Below are positions 23,093 through 35,854 of a DNA stretch of 64,000 nt, piece by piece. The DNA lies in NCBI GenBank assembly GCA_008360955.1, contig LUCM01004397.1, positions 1-64,000 on the forward strand, in the 5' to 3' direction. Position 1 is the stretch's first letter; each line of letters begins with the position of its first letter. The DNA is from Fasciolopsis buskii. Its lineage: Eukaryota; Platyhelminthes; Trematoda; Plagiorchiida; Fasciolidae. The notes below the pieces were generated by a model. It had not been told where the DNA came from, did not search any database, and saw nothing but the letters and a program-made list of their open reading frames with translations. The position numbers and the translations under genes were made by a program.

Positions 23093-26000
23093 TTGTCTAT
23101 AATCAATGTAGATGAGGTTTGAATTGACGCTCACAATCAATGGATGTCTAGGAAGCCTTTGAGATTCCAATGATAAATTGGATCAGAAATATCGTTTTAT
23201 CGAAGGAAGGATCAAAAGCGGTATAAAAACAGGGACACAGGTTCTGGGACGCAAATGTTTTGAAGGTATTTGGAGTATCGTCCCAACCAGATGACGTCGC
23301 ACTCGAGAGCCTTCATTTACTTGGAGTAGATGAGATCATGTGAAAGCACGACAGGAAGACGAAGATGTGTAACCTTTCCATAAGGATGAGTTAAAAACAA
23401 ATCCCGAGGTTGAAACCTTGGCCCCGACTATGGTTTAACAATCCAGACTACCTGACGAGTGAGGAGAAACCGTCTTGGCATTCTCTGAGGTCAGTTGACC
23501 ATGCTTTGGAAAATAAATCACTGGTTAACTTTCACCATTGTAAGTTGCCATCCGGGACGGATTCACTGGGGGCGACGAATGGTTATGGAGTTCGGTGAGC
23601 GGCATCACCAAGAAAATGTTGAGCCGAAGACTTGCGTGGGTAATCCACTCAGACAAGGAGTTTGGCGAATTTGCGGAAGTGAAATACCTAGTGGGAATAT
23701 TTTAGTGTCGAAATAGCGTTGGTCTTGGTAATTATGGTTAATTCACGTTTGAGTAGCTGCCAAAAGCCTTACTGAGGACAATCTTTACAATCAAGATCAG
23801 AAGGCATCATGAAAAATAGACTGAATGAAGGTGAAAGCAAGATTATATCTTCAGACTTGCAGCATTATTTGTTCCATGAATAAGAAGTCATGAAGTTTCC
23901 AAAACCCGGAGGGTTTTCTGGGTGTTGTGCCGAAAAGTACTTCCGGAGCCTAGCGGTGGAACGGGGCAAAAAAGCGGGTGCTAGTTTGTGTTGTATATTA
24001 TTGAGTGAAGAACCAAATATAATCACACAAGATCTATTGCTACTTTTGCATTATTATCGGATCTAAGATTGCGGAAGAAAATGGCATGATTCAACTAGTG
24101 AGTGAAAAATAATCCTAACGGTTTATGCTGGATAATGCTTTTTATCTTGTCTTTGTAAAATATTCCAGGCTTTTGGATTTCTGAGACCAAAACAATGAAA
24201 ATCACTAAACATCATTAGCCCATAGTCTGAGAACAATGCGGTGATGTAGAACCAGTAAACTGAACATTTGTCAGCTAATTGGAGTCCATATAAGATGTTC
24301 ACTCTTCAGGTTTTAATCCACATGAATATGCCAACGTATCCTACGTCCAGCAAGAACCTGATGTTTATGCCTAAGCATCTGTTTATTCTATCACATTCTT
24401 TTGAGAATTTTGGAGAAAAAAAACAAATCAAGAAGATCTGATTAACCCCAGTGATAACTTCCGTCGTGATTACAACCACTATTTAAAAACGTTGGCCTTA
24501 TATGATAGATAGGAATCGTTTAATACAGGTCTTCATTTATCTCATGACAAGTGTCATCTAATATGCTTTTTTCTTTTGACGTGACATGATAAGCTAAAAG
24601 TTATCCGGTGACATTTGTGAGTTTCTTACTACCTAAGGAGAACTTTTCCACATTTTTGCTAACCGACCAGTGTTTCATCACAAAAGGGACTCTCAGCTCG
24701 GCACTACTTCAGACTAAAGCATTGGTATGTTGCTAATATTTTTGCAAAACATGGGGGCAAAATAAGTTTTCTGCTTAAGTGGATAACTTTCGTCTAACGA
24801 TCCGGAATGTTTATAGCAAGAAAATGCGCAGTGAAATGTACCGAAAGGTGGTTCTGAGGTTTTGCCCTAGGCAAACTCAACAATTATGGAGTTTTACGAC
24901 TATGTGGAAATGACGCGTAGCACAAGATTCTCATCATTTTTTATCTGCATTCTGATTACAGTCAGTATTAGAAAACGACAAACTTGATCACATTATCAGA
25001 TTTGTAAACCAGAAACACGGACAACTTCTGTTCAACTTCAAATGAAATTACTCCCCAGGAGTTAAAGAAGTCATTCATAGTGGGGCCGCAACACAAAAAA
25101 GTATTCTCAGTTTTCTTATATTTTATGTGAATATGAGCAAACAGACTTACTAGGCATAGTATAACATTAGGGACATATGGCGTGTTCTGATGTTTCGTAT
25201 TCATTCAGCGAAAAGAAATAATGTGTTGTTTGAATCACAGTTTTCCAAGTCCATTGTTTCTGATGTGTTCAAATTAAACTTATTCAAAATAAATGTTTTC
25301 ACTAGAAATCTTCTTAGGCAACATACAGTGGCCAGTTCCTGATTCGTATGTTCCAACGTTTCAAAATAGTTTTCCACCCTCGAGTGCCTCTCAAACCAGA
25401 TGTGCGAAAAATCATTAAACAGTTAATTATCAACCGTAACGAAATTTTGTGTCATCTCAATATCATTGCTATTCAGCATTAATGTGTTATTGTGTGACAA
25501 TTAAATTTAAGCCGATTGATTTGATAGTGTGTTTTTATTCTGGTTCTTTCTGAGCCTAATGGTTCAAGTTTACGACCAAGTCAAGATGGTAACCATAGTT
25601 TTCGTCTCGTACTCAACGTGGATGCATATTTATACAGGACGTTTCACTCCCACTCAACCCCTGCATCCAAATTGTCCTGAAAGTTTGAATAATAATAGTC
25701 CTTCGATAAACGGGAAGCTAATTCGTCGAATCACCTTACAATTCATGGTATAAGTACTAAAAATCATATAACAGACTCAAGTATGATACATTTGTCGGTT
25801 ATCCTATCGAAACAGTCCCTGAGAAACGCGAGTATTCAGTTCCATGTCTGTGTTAGTCTTATTTATGAATACGTCTAGGTTTACATTAATGGTTCGGTTG
25901 AGGTTACCGGAAGTAGCGGTTTGTTTGTACTATTTCTTTAGATAAACCATCCTTCATTTAAAAAGTTTTTTCAAAGAAACTATGAACATGAGGGTATTAG

Positions 26001-26280
26001 TTTCATTCTTTTTCCGTTTGTAGCACCTTCGGGGGCGTAGAGTTATTCATTAGAGCAAAGTTCCACCATGTTCATCGCAGAGAAGGAAATGTCATATTTT
26101 TTTAGCCTTTAGCCAAACAGTCAGTAGCTGATTACGGTAATCATTTAAATTTCCGTTTTCATCCTCCATTTTTAAATACCTTTTTTCAATTATCCTATTT
26201 GGTTGGACATGACCTCACAATCCACCTGACTGCAACCGCCATTGAAATCACCTGAAATATTTATTCGTGTTTCATTGTAG

Positions 26281-26594
26281 GAGAAAGCGTGCCAGTGACG
26301 AAAACGCCGCTTCCTCAGCGAGGCGATACGAAGGACGAAATTTTCAATCTGCGTCTTGCAGCACGCCACGTGCTTTTCGGTGGGACGTATGTAATACAAA
26401 CAAGAAACTACGCGGACGAGAAAGTTTTGGCCGTGGTAGCACGCACAAGTTTCCGCACAGCTAAAGGGGAACTAGTCCGTGCAATTCTATTCCCGAAACC
26501 TCTGAAATTCAAGTTCACTCAGGATGCACTGAAATTTGTGGCCGCTTTAGCTGTTGTTGCTCTTATCGGATTTTGTTTTGCGATTTACTTCCTG
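26281..26594 (+). CDS. ATP13A-like: P5B ATPase exon 6: TGES end of actuator domain through M3
   Basis: The acceptor TTTCATTGTAG ends at 26280. The first two bases complete the glycine and the exon continues ESVPVTKTPLPQ, so TGES spans exons 5 and 6. It then encodes RHVLFGGTYVIQTR, VVARTSFRTAKGELVRAILF, KFKFTQDALKFVA and the M3 helix. It ends in phase 0 at a GTTAGT donor. 104 codons, the longest exon of the actuator half, and conserved without gaps. Confidence 0.96.
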
Positions 26595-27702
26595 GTTAGT
26601 CTATCACTGTTTTGTTGAGAGTAAAATATAGATTGCTTTTTTGTACCAGTTAACCATTATTTTGCGTTTAAAGATTGCTGTATAGTCTAAATTCACTTAA
26701 CTACATAATATGTAACGAGAGATTCCAGTCTAGAAATGCGGTTACTTTTGTATACTTTTTGCTTCTAGCAAGCGGACTAACACCTCCCAAACTGGAACCG
26801 AATAGGTATCCATCGACTTAGTGATTACAGACAACTAGTTTCTAAAATCATTTATTTCTAGCCACTCTAAGCAATATTAATACTGCGCTTTCTGGTGAAC
26901 CTGCACTTGGTAAAGCAAACTGTCGTACACTCTGTGAATAACGATTAACAACTGGTCGGTGTACAACGGCGTAGTCTGCAAAACGGAGTATACCCGTTGT
27001 ATCGTTCTTTGGTTTTTAAGATGATTGTGAACTTCTTATTAGATACACAGTCTACTAGTTGGCCGAAAGTTTATCATTGCTCTCAACTATGTTGTACGTT
27101 GTAAGATTCATGTTGTATTTTTCATCTGATAATACTACTTCTCGTTCTAAATCTGCTATGCATTCTAAAGAAGAGGATGACCGAGTGGCATAATCACCTT
27201 GTTCTAGTTGTGCATAAAAAGGGTTTTACTCAGCCGTAGTTTTGACATGCATGTTTTCAGCCGAATGTGTTGATTTAGCTTTACCAGTAGGCCCATAACA
27301 AAGCATCTGGGCCCATTTCTGGGACAGCCCGAGTATATCTTTCTCGGTAACGAATTGTTTAGTCTCTCATTTTGACGTACCTCATGAGTCTCGCGGTGTA
27401 ACTGACGCCATTTCCTTGGTTTCACAAAAGGTTTATGTCGTTTACTCGCTCACCAGGCTGATCATTGCATAAAAACTGTTTTATTCCACCGAATTCAAGT
27501 ATACTATTGTTAACAGACTGTATACGAAGGCACCTACTAGTTTACCATTAATTATAAACATCACTGTTAGAACACACTTGTTGTAAGCCTGTTGATAAAC
27601 AAATTCATCCTGTTTCCCTGATTTGCTAATCTGTTTAAAAAGTTGTGACGGAGTCTCTGAAACTTGATGAAACTCACGCACCTTTTTGTGGAACGATTTT
27701 AG
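26595..27702. other. Intron 6, nothing recognised
   Basis: AT-rich, with only short chance frames on both strands. No transposon or RNA feature was seen. Confidence 0.6.
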
Positions 27703-27903
27703 CACCGCTCGGGAATAGAAACACATTTGGTAATTATCCGGGCATTGGATCTCATTACAATTGCTGTACCTCCAGCCCTGCCTATGGCAATGACCATCGG
27801 AATTGTTTTCGCCCAGAGGCGCTTGCGAAAACAAAACATCTACTGCATCAATCCCAGTGTGATTAACGTATGCGGTGTCATTAACGTGACTTGTTTTGAC
27901 AAA
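27703..27903 (+). CDS. ATP13A-like: P5B ATPase exon 7: M4 with PPALP and first half of DKTGT
   Basis: The acceptor GATTTTTAG ends at 27702 (a closer AG at 27717-27718 would break the phase). Exactly 67 codons. It encodes VIIRALDLITIAV, PPALP (27769-27783) in M4, MTIGIVFAQRRLRKQNIYCI and NVTCFDK. PPALP is the P5B substrate-site signature. The phosphorylated aspartate is at 27898-27900 and the donor GTGAGT begins straight after the lysine. Confidence 0.97.
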
Positions 27904-28729
27904 GTGAGTCTTTTTCATCCGTTTCCATGAGCTAACGACGTAGTCTGTTTAGCTAAGTTTCGGTTGCACAACGGTATTTATTTTGAGGAGCTTGCCTGTT
28001 AATTATTCTTCTCTGTTTTTAGGGAGTTTTAACAAATAAAATGATGAGCAAAGCGGGTGGCATATCTTTTAATGGCACTTTGTCGTCTTCACAGTGTCTT
28101 CTTAGTAAATCTACCACATATTTGAGTGTTCTAACAATACTTACAAACTTCCACTTTATTTTGGTTCCATGTTTACTGTAAAAGATCCATGTGCTTTTTC
28201 ACTTAATGTTACCATTCTTAAAATGATCTGAATTTCTAACGGGGTCGGTGTTTGGATAGTACACAATCAAGTTTCGCAAATTAGTTGATGCTTGTCGAAA
28301 CTGCTATCTATTACTAAGCCCTGCTTGATCTCTAACTGGTTAGCTCCATTCTGGTTAGGACATAAGTCATTTCTTGAGCGGATTTACTACCAGATATTGT
28401 TTTGGGGTCATTCAGTTACAACGATGCTCGTAGATCCATCCACTTGCAATGAGACGCGAAAATCCGTGAGGCATAGGCTGCGTAGAAGGCTGTCAAATAG
28501 CCTAGAGCAGTAGCTGATAAAGAAACGGAATATATGGAGACCGTTTCAAGTAGCTACAATCCTTACCGATTGGTTGAGAGTCCTGGTCTGCTAAATTTAA
28601 GTATAAGTGAGTTGACCAAGTAATCCAACTGCTCGCTAATTCAGTCTCAGGATTATCGCTTGCAGTGTTGGGAAGCACATTTCACTGAGCACCCTTTTTG
28701 AACCACTGCCAAAGTAGACCTTACAACTA

Positions 28730-29816
28730 TGCCCACATGTCAAAAATTTCCGATACCGGATGTCCCGTGAACCGCTTTATCTGGCCTTTTAGAGAATTGA
28801 GTTGAACTCCTTCCAGGGTAACAGAGTTTTGACCTAGAGCATTTCGATGATACCTCCTTGGTGGGCGTCGATGCACATGAAATTCAACGTTCGTTGGCCC
28901 GCTTGGCGATTCAGGTACCCCCATAATGCATGTTTTGCACCTTCTACTTGCAAGATACTTGTTCACGACTGGCAGGAGGTTGTGACTACACTCATTCTTT
29001 GTAGTGGTCGGCTAGAGGCAGTCAATAGCACCAAATATCTTAGGAGCCTGACCACACCTGGCGAGAGTGTTGAAGAGGATGTTTATTCACGAACTGCGAA
29101 AGCTAGAGCAGCTTTGGCAAACCTACGACAATTGCAACGTCACAAAGGGGAGGGTGTCCAATGCCGCAGTTCGTAGTCTTCTTCCTCACGGTTGCTAGAC
29201 CTGGTCTATCCGTGTCAAGGATGCCCGGCGACTTTCTGTATTCGACCACCAGTGCCCCCAAAGAAGTGTTCGTGTCCGGTGGGAACAACGGTTGCGTGAT
29301 GACGAGGTGCACGATTGTGTGTTGGGTGCGAACGGGCGTCCTCTAACTGAGATAATCGCTCTGTGTTGCCTTCGTTAACTTGGACATGTACTGCGTATGC
29401 CTGCCTATCGTCTACCTTTTGGTGTTGTTTTTGCAAGTGATGGACAAGACTGGAAGAAGCGACGGAGCGGTCAGGCTAGGACTTGGCGTAGAGATATGAA
29501 GAAGTTAGCTCCAATTTTGGCCTTGGTTGGTGCTTCCTGCCTTTTCGGTTGGGGCCCGAGAAATGAGGAGTGTTGTTAGTTGGAAACTCTGAGGTATGGT
29601 TCAGGACTGAAGTCAGCGGCGTGAACGCTGTCTGGCCTCTCTGTAGAACTCTTGGTCTTAAAAAACTGAAAGCAACAAAAAATCACTTAGCGTGTACTGT
29701 GAAAACAGCGGAAACAATTGGTTTGTCGTGATTTAATATGATTTCCCGCCTTTTATCGACTTTTTGTAAACTTCTATTTGCATGTTGCGTTGGTGCCATG
29801 CTTGTTTTCAAGCTGG
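28730..29816 (+). mobile_element. RTE-clade retrotransposon 3' part, degenerate
   Basis: Frame-linked matches to the C-terminal half of RTE reverse transcriptases: CKILVHDWQEVVTTL, KYLRSLTTPGESVEED, KARAALANLRQLQRHK (28930-29140), then DARRLSVFDHQCPQRSVR-like, LGHVLRMP-like with AYRLPFGVVFA, MKKLAPILALVGASCLF and GWGPRNEE (29400-29570), followed by the 3' UTR to 29816. Stops and frameshifts are present. The last 730 bases are nearly identical to 39416-40145. Confidence 0.85.
29087..29816 (+). repeat. 730-bp near-identical repeat, copy 1 (RTE 3' end)
   Basis: Matches 39416-40145 base for base with only two differences that I could find (T/C at 29424 against 39753; T/A at 29493 against 39822). 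The flanking bases diverge at once on both sides, giving sharp boundaries. Confidence 0.95.
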
Positions 29817-30250
29817 AACTAGCGATCCCATTCAATCACTCATTCACGTTTGACAACGAGTCCTAGTTTGGATCGAAACGTCACGATAAACGTATTAGCT
29901 CAGTGTACGCCTTCTCAACTCTAAAAAAATATATATATGTATATGTATTCTGGGGCATTTTGTCCTCGTTCTTAATGTTGACGTAGCTCAACCGACAGAA
30001 AATTATCAACGAATCAGTTGTGGTTCTTTTCTGCACTCTGACGAAAAGCTTCCATGCGCACTCCTGATTCTACAAATTCGATTTTGGTGAGACATATCAA
30101 TTCGAAGTGTACAAAGATAAGGATGTATGAACAAGAGAGTACGAGCGACGATAACCGCGAAACTGGTCGTGTGCTCCCGGGCAAATTTTGTTCACTCATC
30201 TAGGTACTAATTACAATTTCTGTATATACATATATATGTATTACCGACAG
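29817..30250 (+). repeat. Unassigned repeat-like block with hammerhead-like motifs and AT runs
   Basis: Directly after the RTE 3' end. A stretch reading TTGACAACGAGTCC, then a 6-base loop, GGATCGAAACGTC (29850-29882) resembles a hammerhead core with stem II TCC/GGA. A second CGCGAAAC box with GCG/CGC around a loop lies at 30144-30163. The segment 30061-30087 resembles the spacer of the inverted repeat at 13853-13879. It may be a Penelope-like or SINE terminal fragment; this is not certain. Confidence 0.4.
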
Positions 30251-30299
30251 TTTCCGATACATTTCAGCAATGAGAGACCGTTGTGTTTTTAGACATCTG

Positions 30300-31295
30300 A
30301 TCAGCTCTCGAGGTCATCGATAGGCCTGTACTTAGACTTTGCTTTTTTTGGTAACGGAGTTCCCGGTAACTGTACGTCCAGCTCTAATGTGCTGTCTTAC
30401 ATCGCGTCAGTTTATGGTTTATTGTTAGCTTTCGAAACTCTTCATCGTCTTCAATGGAGTGCAGCGTGGCTGTTCATATACTCATTTCCTTTCTACCTCG
30501 CCGTAGAACGTTTTGCTCAATGCGCTATTTGACCGAGAAATTTGCAGTCAGTCTTCTCTCTGAGAACTGTCTTTTACCTAGAGTATGCCGATAGCGTGGC
30601 CTTGCTGAGGCACAATTTGCTTGGCGATTTTGTGCAGGTACTGTTTGTCTTGCATCTTAAAAGTTCGAGACACTAATTCAAGAATGGCAGGAGCTGTGCT
30701 GTTATTCGAATTTTGTGGTTTTCCGTTAGAAGTAACTGACAACTTCAAGCACCTCGGGAGCTTGATTTCAGTTGACGGTGGTTTGAGGCATGAATTCGCA
30801 TTAAGAAAGGGACTGCCGAAAAAAAATTTCTAGGAAATTTTACATCCGTAACGTTGCCATGACGTCTGATTTTCTCTTCAAGGCAGGGTCTATAGGGTTC
30901 GCGGCGGCCATCTACGTTTGACCACCGATGTATCCAAAGAGTTCCTGCACTCGGGTGGAAGCGCGGTATGCGCAATGATTGAGTGCATTTTCGTGAACTG
31001 GTTGCTGACAGTCAGCCTCTGATCTAAATAATCGCCATAACGCTTTTGAACGCTTTCAATCGCCTACCTTATTTCTCTGTTTCGTCTGCTGAGTGTGGGT
31101 GAGTAAAAAAGCGGAAATTAGTCTGTGGCTTCGGTTTTTGCAGCGGCTGAAGAATTCCGCTTTCCTGGTTGAGCCCAAATGGTGAGGATATCCACTGATT
31201 AGATAAGCTGCAAACTGTGGCTCAGAATGGAAACCACTGGCATAAATGCTTTGCGCCGCGTCCGAACCCCTGTACTACATGAATAAATAAAATGG
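30300..31295 (+). mobile_element. RTE-clade retrotransposon remnant, strongly decayed
   Basis: The weak but collinear RTE signal includes LEYADSVALLRHNLL at about 30577-30621 (YADD mutated to YADS), VTDNFKHLGSLISVDGG (30735-30785, matching the RTE pattern V-D-x-F-x-YLGS-x-I-x-x-DGG), then segments with RPSTFDHRCIQR and KLWLRMETTGINALRRV near 31200. It ends with an AAATAAAATGG tail near 31290. Many frameshifts. Confidence 0.7.
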
Positions 31296-32044
31296 ACAAA
31301 AACTGCTAAATTGTGTAGAATGAGAACAATAAAATCATGCTCTTTCTTCTACGCAACTTCGCACTTCTTCCTTTCTTACAATCCTCCCTTTTCTTCTTGT
31401 CATGTAACCATTCTGAAGCTCATATATACATATATTCATACGAGGCCGGGTAAGTAAATGCAGCCTACCACAGGAATCAACGCGTAAACCACATTTGTTC
31501 CTTCATATTGTAATGTTTGCATGCACTATTTTCATCTGGCGCTAGTTAACAGCGTTTTCGATCTAGACCCAAGGCGACATTTGTCTCAGTATGCATACTA
31601 TAATCAATACAAAGCTGATTGAAGAGGCATAAAAGAAAATTGCTGTGTACTACGTGAATATACCGTCAAGTTTTCTTTCAGAAGGCAGCATGTACGTGCA
31701 TAAAACTAAATAACGTAGGGTTCCTCTGCTGCCCTCTTTCATTTACGGCTGATTGAGAACGATCGATGATCGTCCTACTGAACTCTATGCCAGACAGGTG
31801 TGGTTTGATCTGTGCATCAGAAGCTTTCTTCAGCGAACTGATTTCGAGACGCCAACAACGTCAACTCAGTGAATCGATCATAGTGACCAGGGCGCTCCTC
31901 TCGTTTTTTGGTGGCAAATATCTTGTTACGGAGACGCGCGAAACATGTGCCACTGTTACTTACATTATCGTTCTTGTACGCAACTATGGTAATTATGGCC
32001 TACATTATTTCCCTCATGCTCGGCTTCAATATGTTTGAATTTAG

Positions 32045-32251
32045 ACGGGTACGCTAACAGAGGATGGACTGGATTTGTGGGGCGTACTCCCATGCACAAT
32101 GCGGCACTTCGAAGAGCCTCAGCCGGAACCTGCTGAACTCAGTCGCGGTCCTTTATTGGAATGCATGGCCACTTGTCATTCTCTGACTCGCATTGGGGGT
32201 GTTTTGTCTGGAGACCCATTGGATTTGAAAATGTTCCAATCAACTAAATGG
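32045..32251 (+). CDS. ATP13A-like: P5B ATPase exon 8: rest of DKTGT and start of nucleotide-binding domain
   Basis: The acceptor TTTGAATTTAG ends at 32044. Exactly 69 codons, phase 0. It begins TGTLTEDGLDLWGV directly after the DK of exon 7, then MATCHSLTRIGGVLSGDPLD and LKMFQSTKW, standard P5B sequence. The donor is GTAAGC. Confidence 0.97.
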
Positions 32252-35200
32252 GTAAGCTTCTTTTATCAGTCGTCGAAAGTTTTCATCTTTTGTGCACATG
32301 GAATGAAGCGCAAAGGCTTTTCGGTGGGTCACAGAAAACATTAGTTTAGGTACTAAACTTGTTGTAGTATCTGCCGATTAATATTAGTCTTATCTCGGAA
32401 AGGAACTGGTGTACGGTATTGATCAGGGGACAATATCTACATCTGAAATGCTTCGCAGAATAGCTGAAAGTACTCTGGGTTTTCCAAAAGCGCGTATTTT
32501 CCATCGTACCTACGCTTGTGCCTTCTCCCACCTGGATATCAGTTACAATATGTAGTACCTAATGAGCTGCGTTGCAGTTGTATATGGTGTTTACTAGAAA
32601 ACTAAACCACAATTCAAGATTTCCAAAGCGTTCATCGCTAAACTGCTAAGCAAATGGAACCTCAACAGCATCCGAATTTCCCTAAAGATGAAGGCATCCA
32701 ATTTTTCCGTTTTCTTTCCTACTTTGAAGTTGCTATATGGATTTTTCGATCCGGCAACTGTTTATGGTTTTATCCATACTACCGTTAACATCATTGGGGC
32801 ATAGCTAAAGTTTGGTAACTGTGCAGAAGTTCGTTATCCTACCGTCGGATGTGGATGATCACTCTCTGGAAAGGGTCGTCACTACGTTGCTTTCGATCAC
32901 AAGTGTTTCATGCAAACTTGTTCATCTTTTAACGCCTATTAGTTGGATAAGAATGGAAGAGGCAGCGTTGCATTAGGCTTAGATTAGCACACGATTTTGA
33001 GCGAGGTAATTTTGATACAGGTTTTGCTTGATGCCTACCGCCCTTTTGGTTCGAACCAGTTAGACGAGAATCGTCGTTGGTTTGGTCATTCATAATTTTG
33101 AATTCGGATATAAGCCAGCGATACAAATGCTTTAAATTCTTCCCATTGAAGACCTGAAAATGGAAACTTAAAAACCATCCAAAAGTCTAGCTTTAGGATG
33201 TTTGTTTTTATACCAACTGTGCCGATCTTTATGAAAATATTTATCGTGTAACTTACCTCATCACTTACAGTGTTACTGTGTCCATCCTTCTCAAACCGCT
33301 TATGCGCATTTACAGATATTACTGATTGATAGGTATCCAACATTTCTTTTGGTACTGTCATGAGGTCTGTGCATGGATGTATCAAAAAGCATCAGCAAAT
33401 ATCATGAGATTATTTACGGGTTTCTATTATTATATCTGTTTTGTAGACTTTCATGGGACCAATTAAACATGAGTGTCCTTGGTTTTCAAATTAAACCCGT
33501 CTGAACCTGAAAACTGAAATCTAAATGAAGTTCGAAAATTCCATTAGCTTATCTGGAAGAGTCTACGACTCATCCAAGTTCATTTTCATGATTGCTAACA
33601 AGTTTTTTGTGTCCAAATGAGGCTCCATCCAAATTGTTCACTTTTGCACGAACAAAATAAGACAGGCATGTCGCACGGATCAAATAAGGATGCACCACTT
33701 ATAAAATGAATTTATCGTTTTAGTAGTGGTGTTCCTGTAGTTCTGTGAAAACCGACAACTTTAGAAGATGACTGTCTCTCCGAAAGAATTCTCATTTTGC
33801 GATTCCCCAGTACTTGGTAAAAATTCTATTTTGGGCTGAATGATTCTATTCACACTTGCCGTAAGTTCGGTGAAAGCAAACACCAGTTCTAGAGTATGGC
33901 TCGCATACAAACAAATTGCCTGAATCGTGGGAGTATTCACAATGGGTTTGATATCCTGATGTGGTAATTCTGCAAACTGTCCACAAAATGAGCATTAACG
34001 CCTGAATCGCAAAACCTCGAGGCGTGAGATAAAAATAAATTCATATTCGGACTGCTGGACGCCACAACAAAATGACCAAATATATATTGAAGGACAGCTG
34101 CTGGCCCATCGATGCCAACGTTTATGTGTTACATTGTTTGCAATACACGCACCAAGTTGCTGTTAATAGCATCGTATTTTTTCAAGGTGACATTTGCAAA
34201 TGGAGACTAAAAGATAACGTCGACCATATTTCTAGCATATCTGCTTGCTGGGCAACATCACTGCTTATAACTTGTTGTCAATGATCTTCGCTGAATGATA
34301 GGAATACAAACTCAAGTATCTCGTGTTTTACTGGCTCATGCTGAAGTGAAAAGCGCTCATATAACGCTTATTTCATGATATTCGGCTATATTTCTGTATA
34401 TGATTGTATTTGAATGGAATTTTAGGCGGCCACTAATAAACAGGCGACAGTGATTTTTCGGTATTCTTGATATCGTGTAATGCATTGTCAGCTGAGTGCC
34501 CATTGTACTGTGGTCTTTTCTCGGGTGTTTCGTTCAGGGCTCCAGTTTTTTGTCATAGGGGAATAAATCCTAATGTCGTGGCCGATGTTGAATTAATGAT
34601 AAGCTAAATGAGTGTTTTTTGCAAACAAGCTTCTGTGTTGTTTCCGACTAAGTGAGCTCCTAAAATTTCTGTTTCATCCCAGTGATGCTTAACGGAATGG
34701 TATTTACAACCGTCGTCTAGCAGCCTCTGTTATCGTTTGTTAACCTGAGGCCTTTCCTATCACCTAATACCTGGTGTTGAACGAACGTTGTTGGAAAATG
34801 CTTACTGTAAATGAGCACATCACCTGTGAATTGTGATACAGTAACTTGATTCGGTAGCCTAGTGCAAATTGCGCGAACAGCTATGGTTTTGGCGAAGCGC
34901 GGTAATTTTAAACCTGGTCACGGGTGCTAATGGCAATCCGAGGCTAGTAAACGGTATCAAGGGTTTACTAAACGGAGACCAAAAGCTGCGAAGCGACCAA
35001 ATGCTTGTACTAGAAAGGAATTTAGAGCCACGTCATTATCGTGGTTCAGTGACATATAGTAACTTATTTTATGGTGCGTCCTCTGCATTGCACTGTTTTC
35101 GTAGTACCCATACGTCACCAATTAGTTATCTGTTGCGGATAGGAAGGACTTTCAGTGAGGCATAAAAATCAGAATTTAATTATTGGAGCAGTTTAAAATA

Positions 35201-35297
35201 TTTTTCAGGCGAAGCTCTACTAATAAACATTTTGTTTTTGCTCTATTCTTCTTTATTTGATTTGCATCAATATCACAAGCCTTTTTCATTTTTTAAG
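32252..35297. other. Intron 8, about 3 kb, nothing recognised
   Basis: AT-rich intron with scattered short frames on both strands, none with recognisable domains. No tRNA-like or transposon signal was seen. Confidence 0.6.
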
Positions 35298-35420
35298 GAA
35301 TTTATGGAAGAAATCGATGAGGACTACCGCAAGTATGCTATGGCTGTTCTGTCTGTGGTCCGACCGATGAAGCAGAACTTATCCAGCAACTTCACTTGCT
35401 TACTGAATGCTTCTCCAGAA
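35298..35420 (+). CDS. ATP13A-like: P5B ATPase exon 9: nucleotide-binding domain linker
   Basis: The acceptor CATTTTTTAAG ends at 35297 and the donor GTGGGT is at 35421. Forty-one codons in phase 0, encoding FMEEIDEDYRKYAMAVLSVV followed by RPMKQNL. It fits the P5B segment after GW (W-x-LEE ... VVRPP) where homologues also have a variable loop. The family match is moderate but phase and position are right. Confidence 0.85.
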
Positions 35421-35854
35421 GTGGGTTTTGCTTATATTCTTAATGGCTTGTTGTTTGTTTCTCAAATATGGAATGCAGGCAGCATAAGACTACAATTTCC
35501 CGCTCATCTGCTCTTAACTGTTGTTTATCACGCTCGGTCAGGAACGTATCTATATGCCATAACCCAGTAAACAAAGTAGAAAGTGTCGAATGCAAATATG
35601 TGAACATTTTGGTTGTCAAGTCGTCAGTAAGGAGATGAAACTAGTACACCAAACAACGACACGTTAGGTTACAAATAGCAGTTTAATCAGTACATGACAG
35701 TACATGGGAGTTTCTTTTTATTTTCATCTATCACTCGGCAGTCTTTCACTTCGCATTTCTTTCCACTGTGTTATTTGGTTGTGCTGCCTTTTGTTTCCTA
35801 CTGTCATTACTTACAGCTTGTTTCACTAAGTATTTTCATCACTTTTCTTCGTAG
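35421..35854. other. Intron 9, nothing recognised
   Basis: Short AT-rich intron with a pyrimidine-rich end before the GTAG acceptor. No feature was seen. Confidence 0.65.

Larger units (their letters stand above)
19310..26280. other. Intron 5, about 7 kb
   Basis: Contains a SINE on plus (20810-20983), a SINE on minus (22910-23092) and a possible antisense spliced frame at 21041-21620. The GC-richer block at 21880-22320 is open on both strands for about 80-100 codons without a recognisable match. The rest is AT-rich with nothing recognised. Confidence 0.65.
27904..32044. other. Intron 7, about 4.1 kb, splits the phosphorylation motif
   Basis: Lies between DK and TGT of the catalytic motif. 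Contains RTE fragments at about 28730-29816 and 30300-31295, and a hammerhead-like stretch with AT runs at 29817-30250. Stretches at 27904-28700 and 31300-32044 show nothing recognised. Confidence 0.75.

Noticed and set aside
25529..25753. Frame with FFLSLMVQVYDQVK resembling the M2 end of exon 3
   Set aside because: Chance similarity; it lies out of order between exons 5 and 6, and its flanks are not splice sites in phase.
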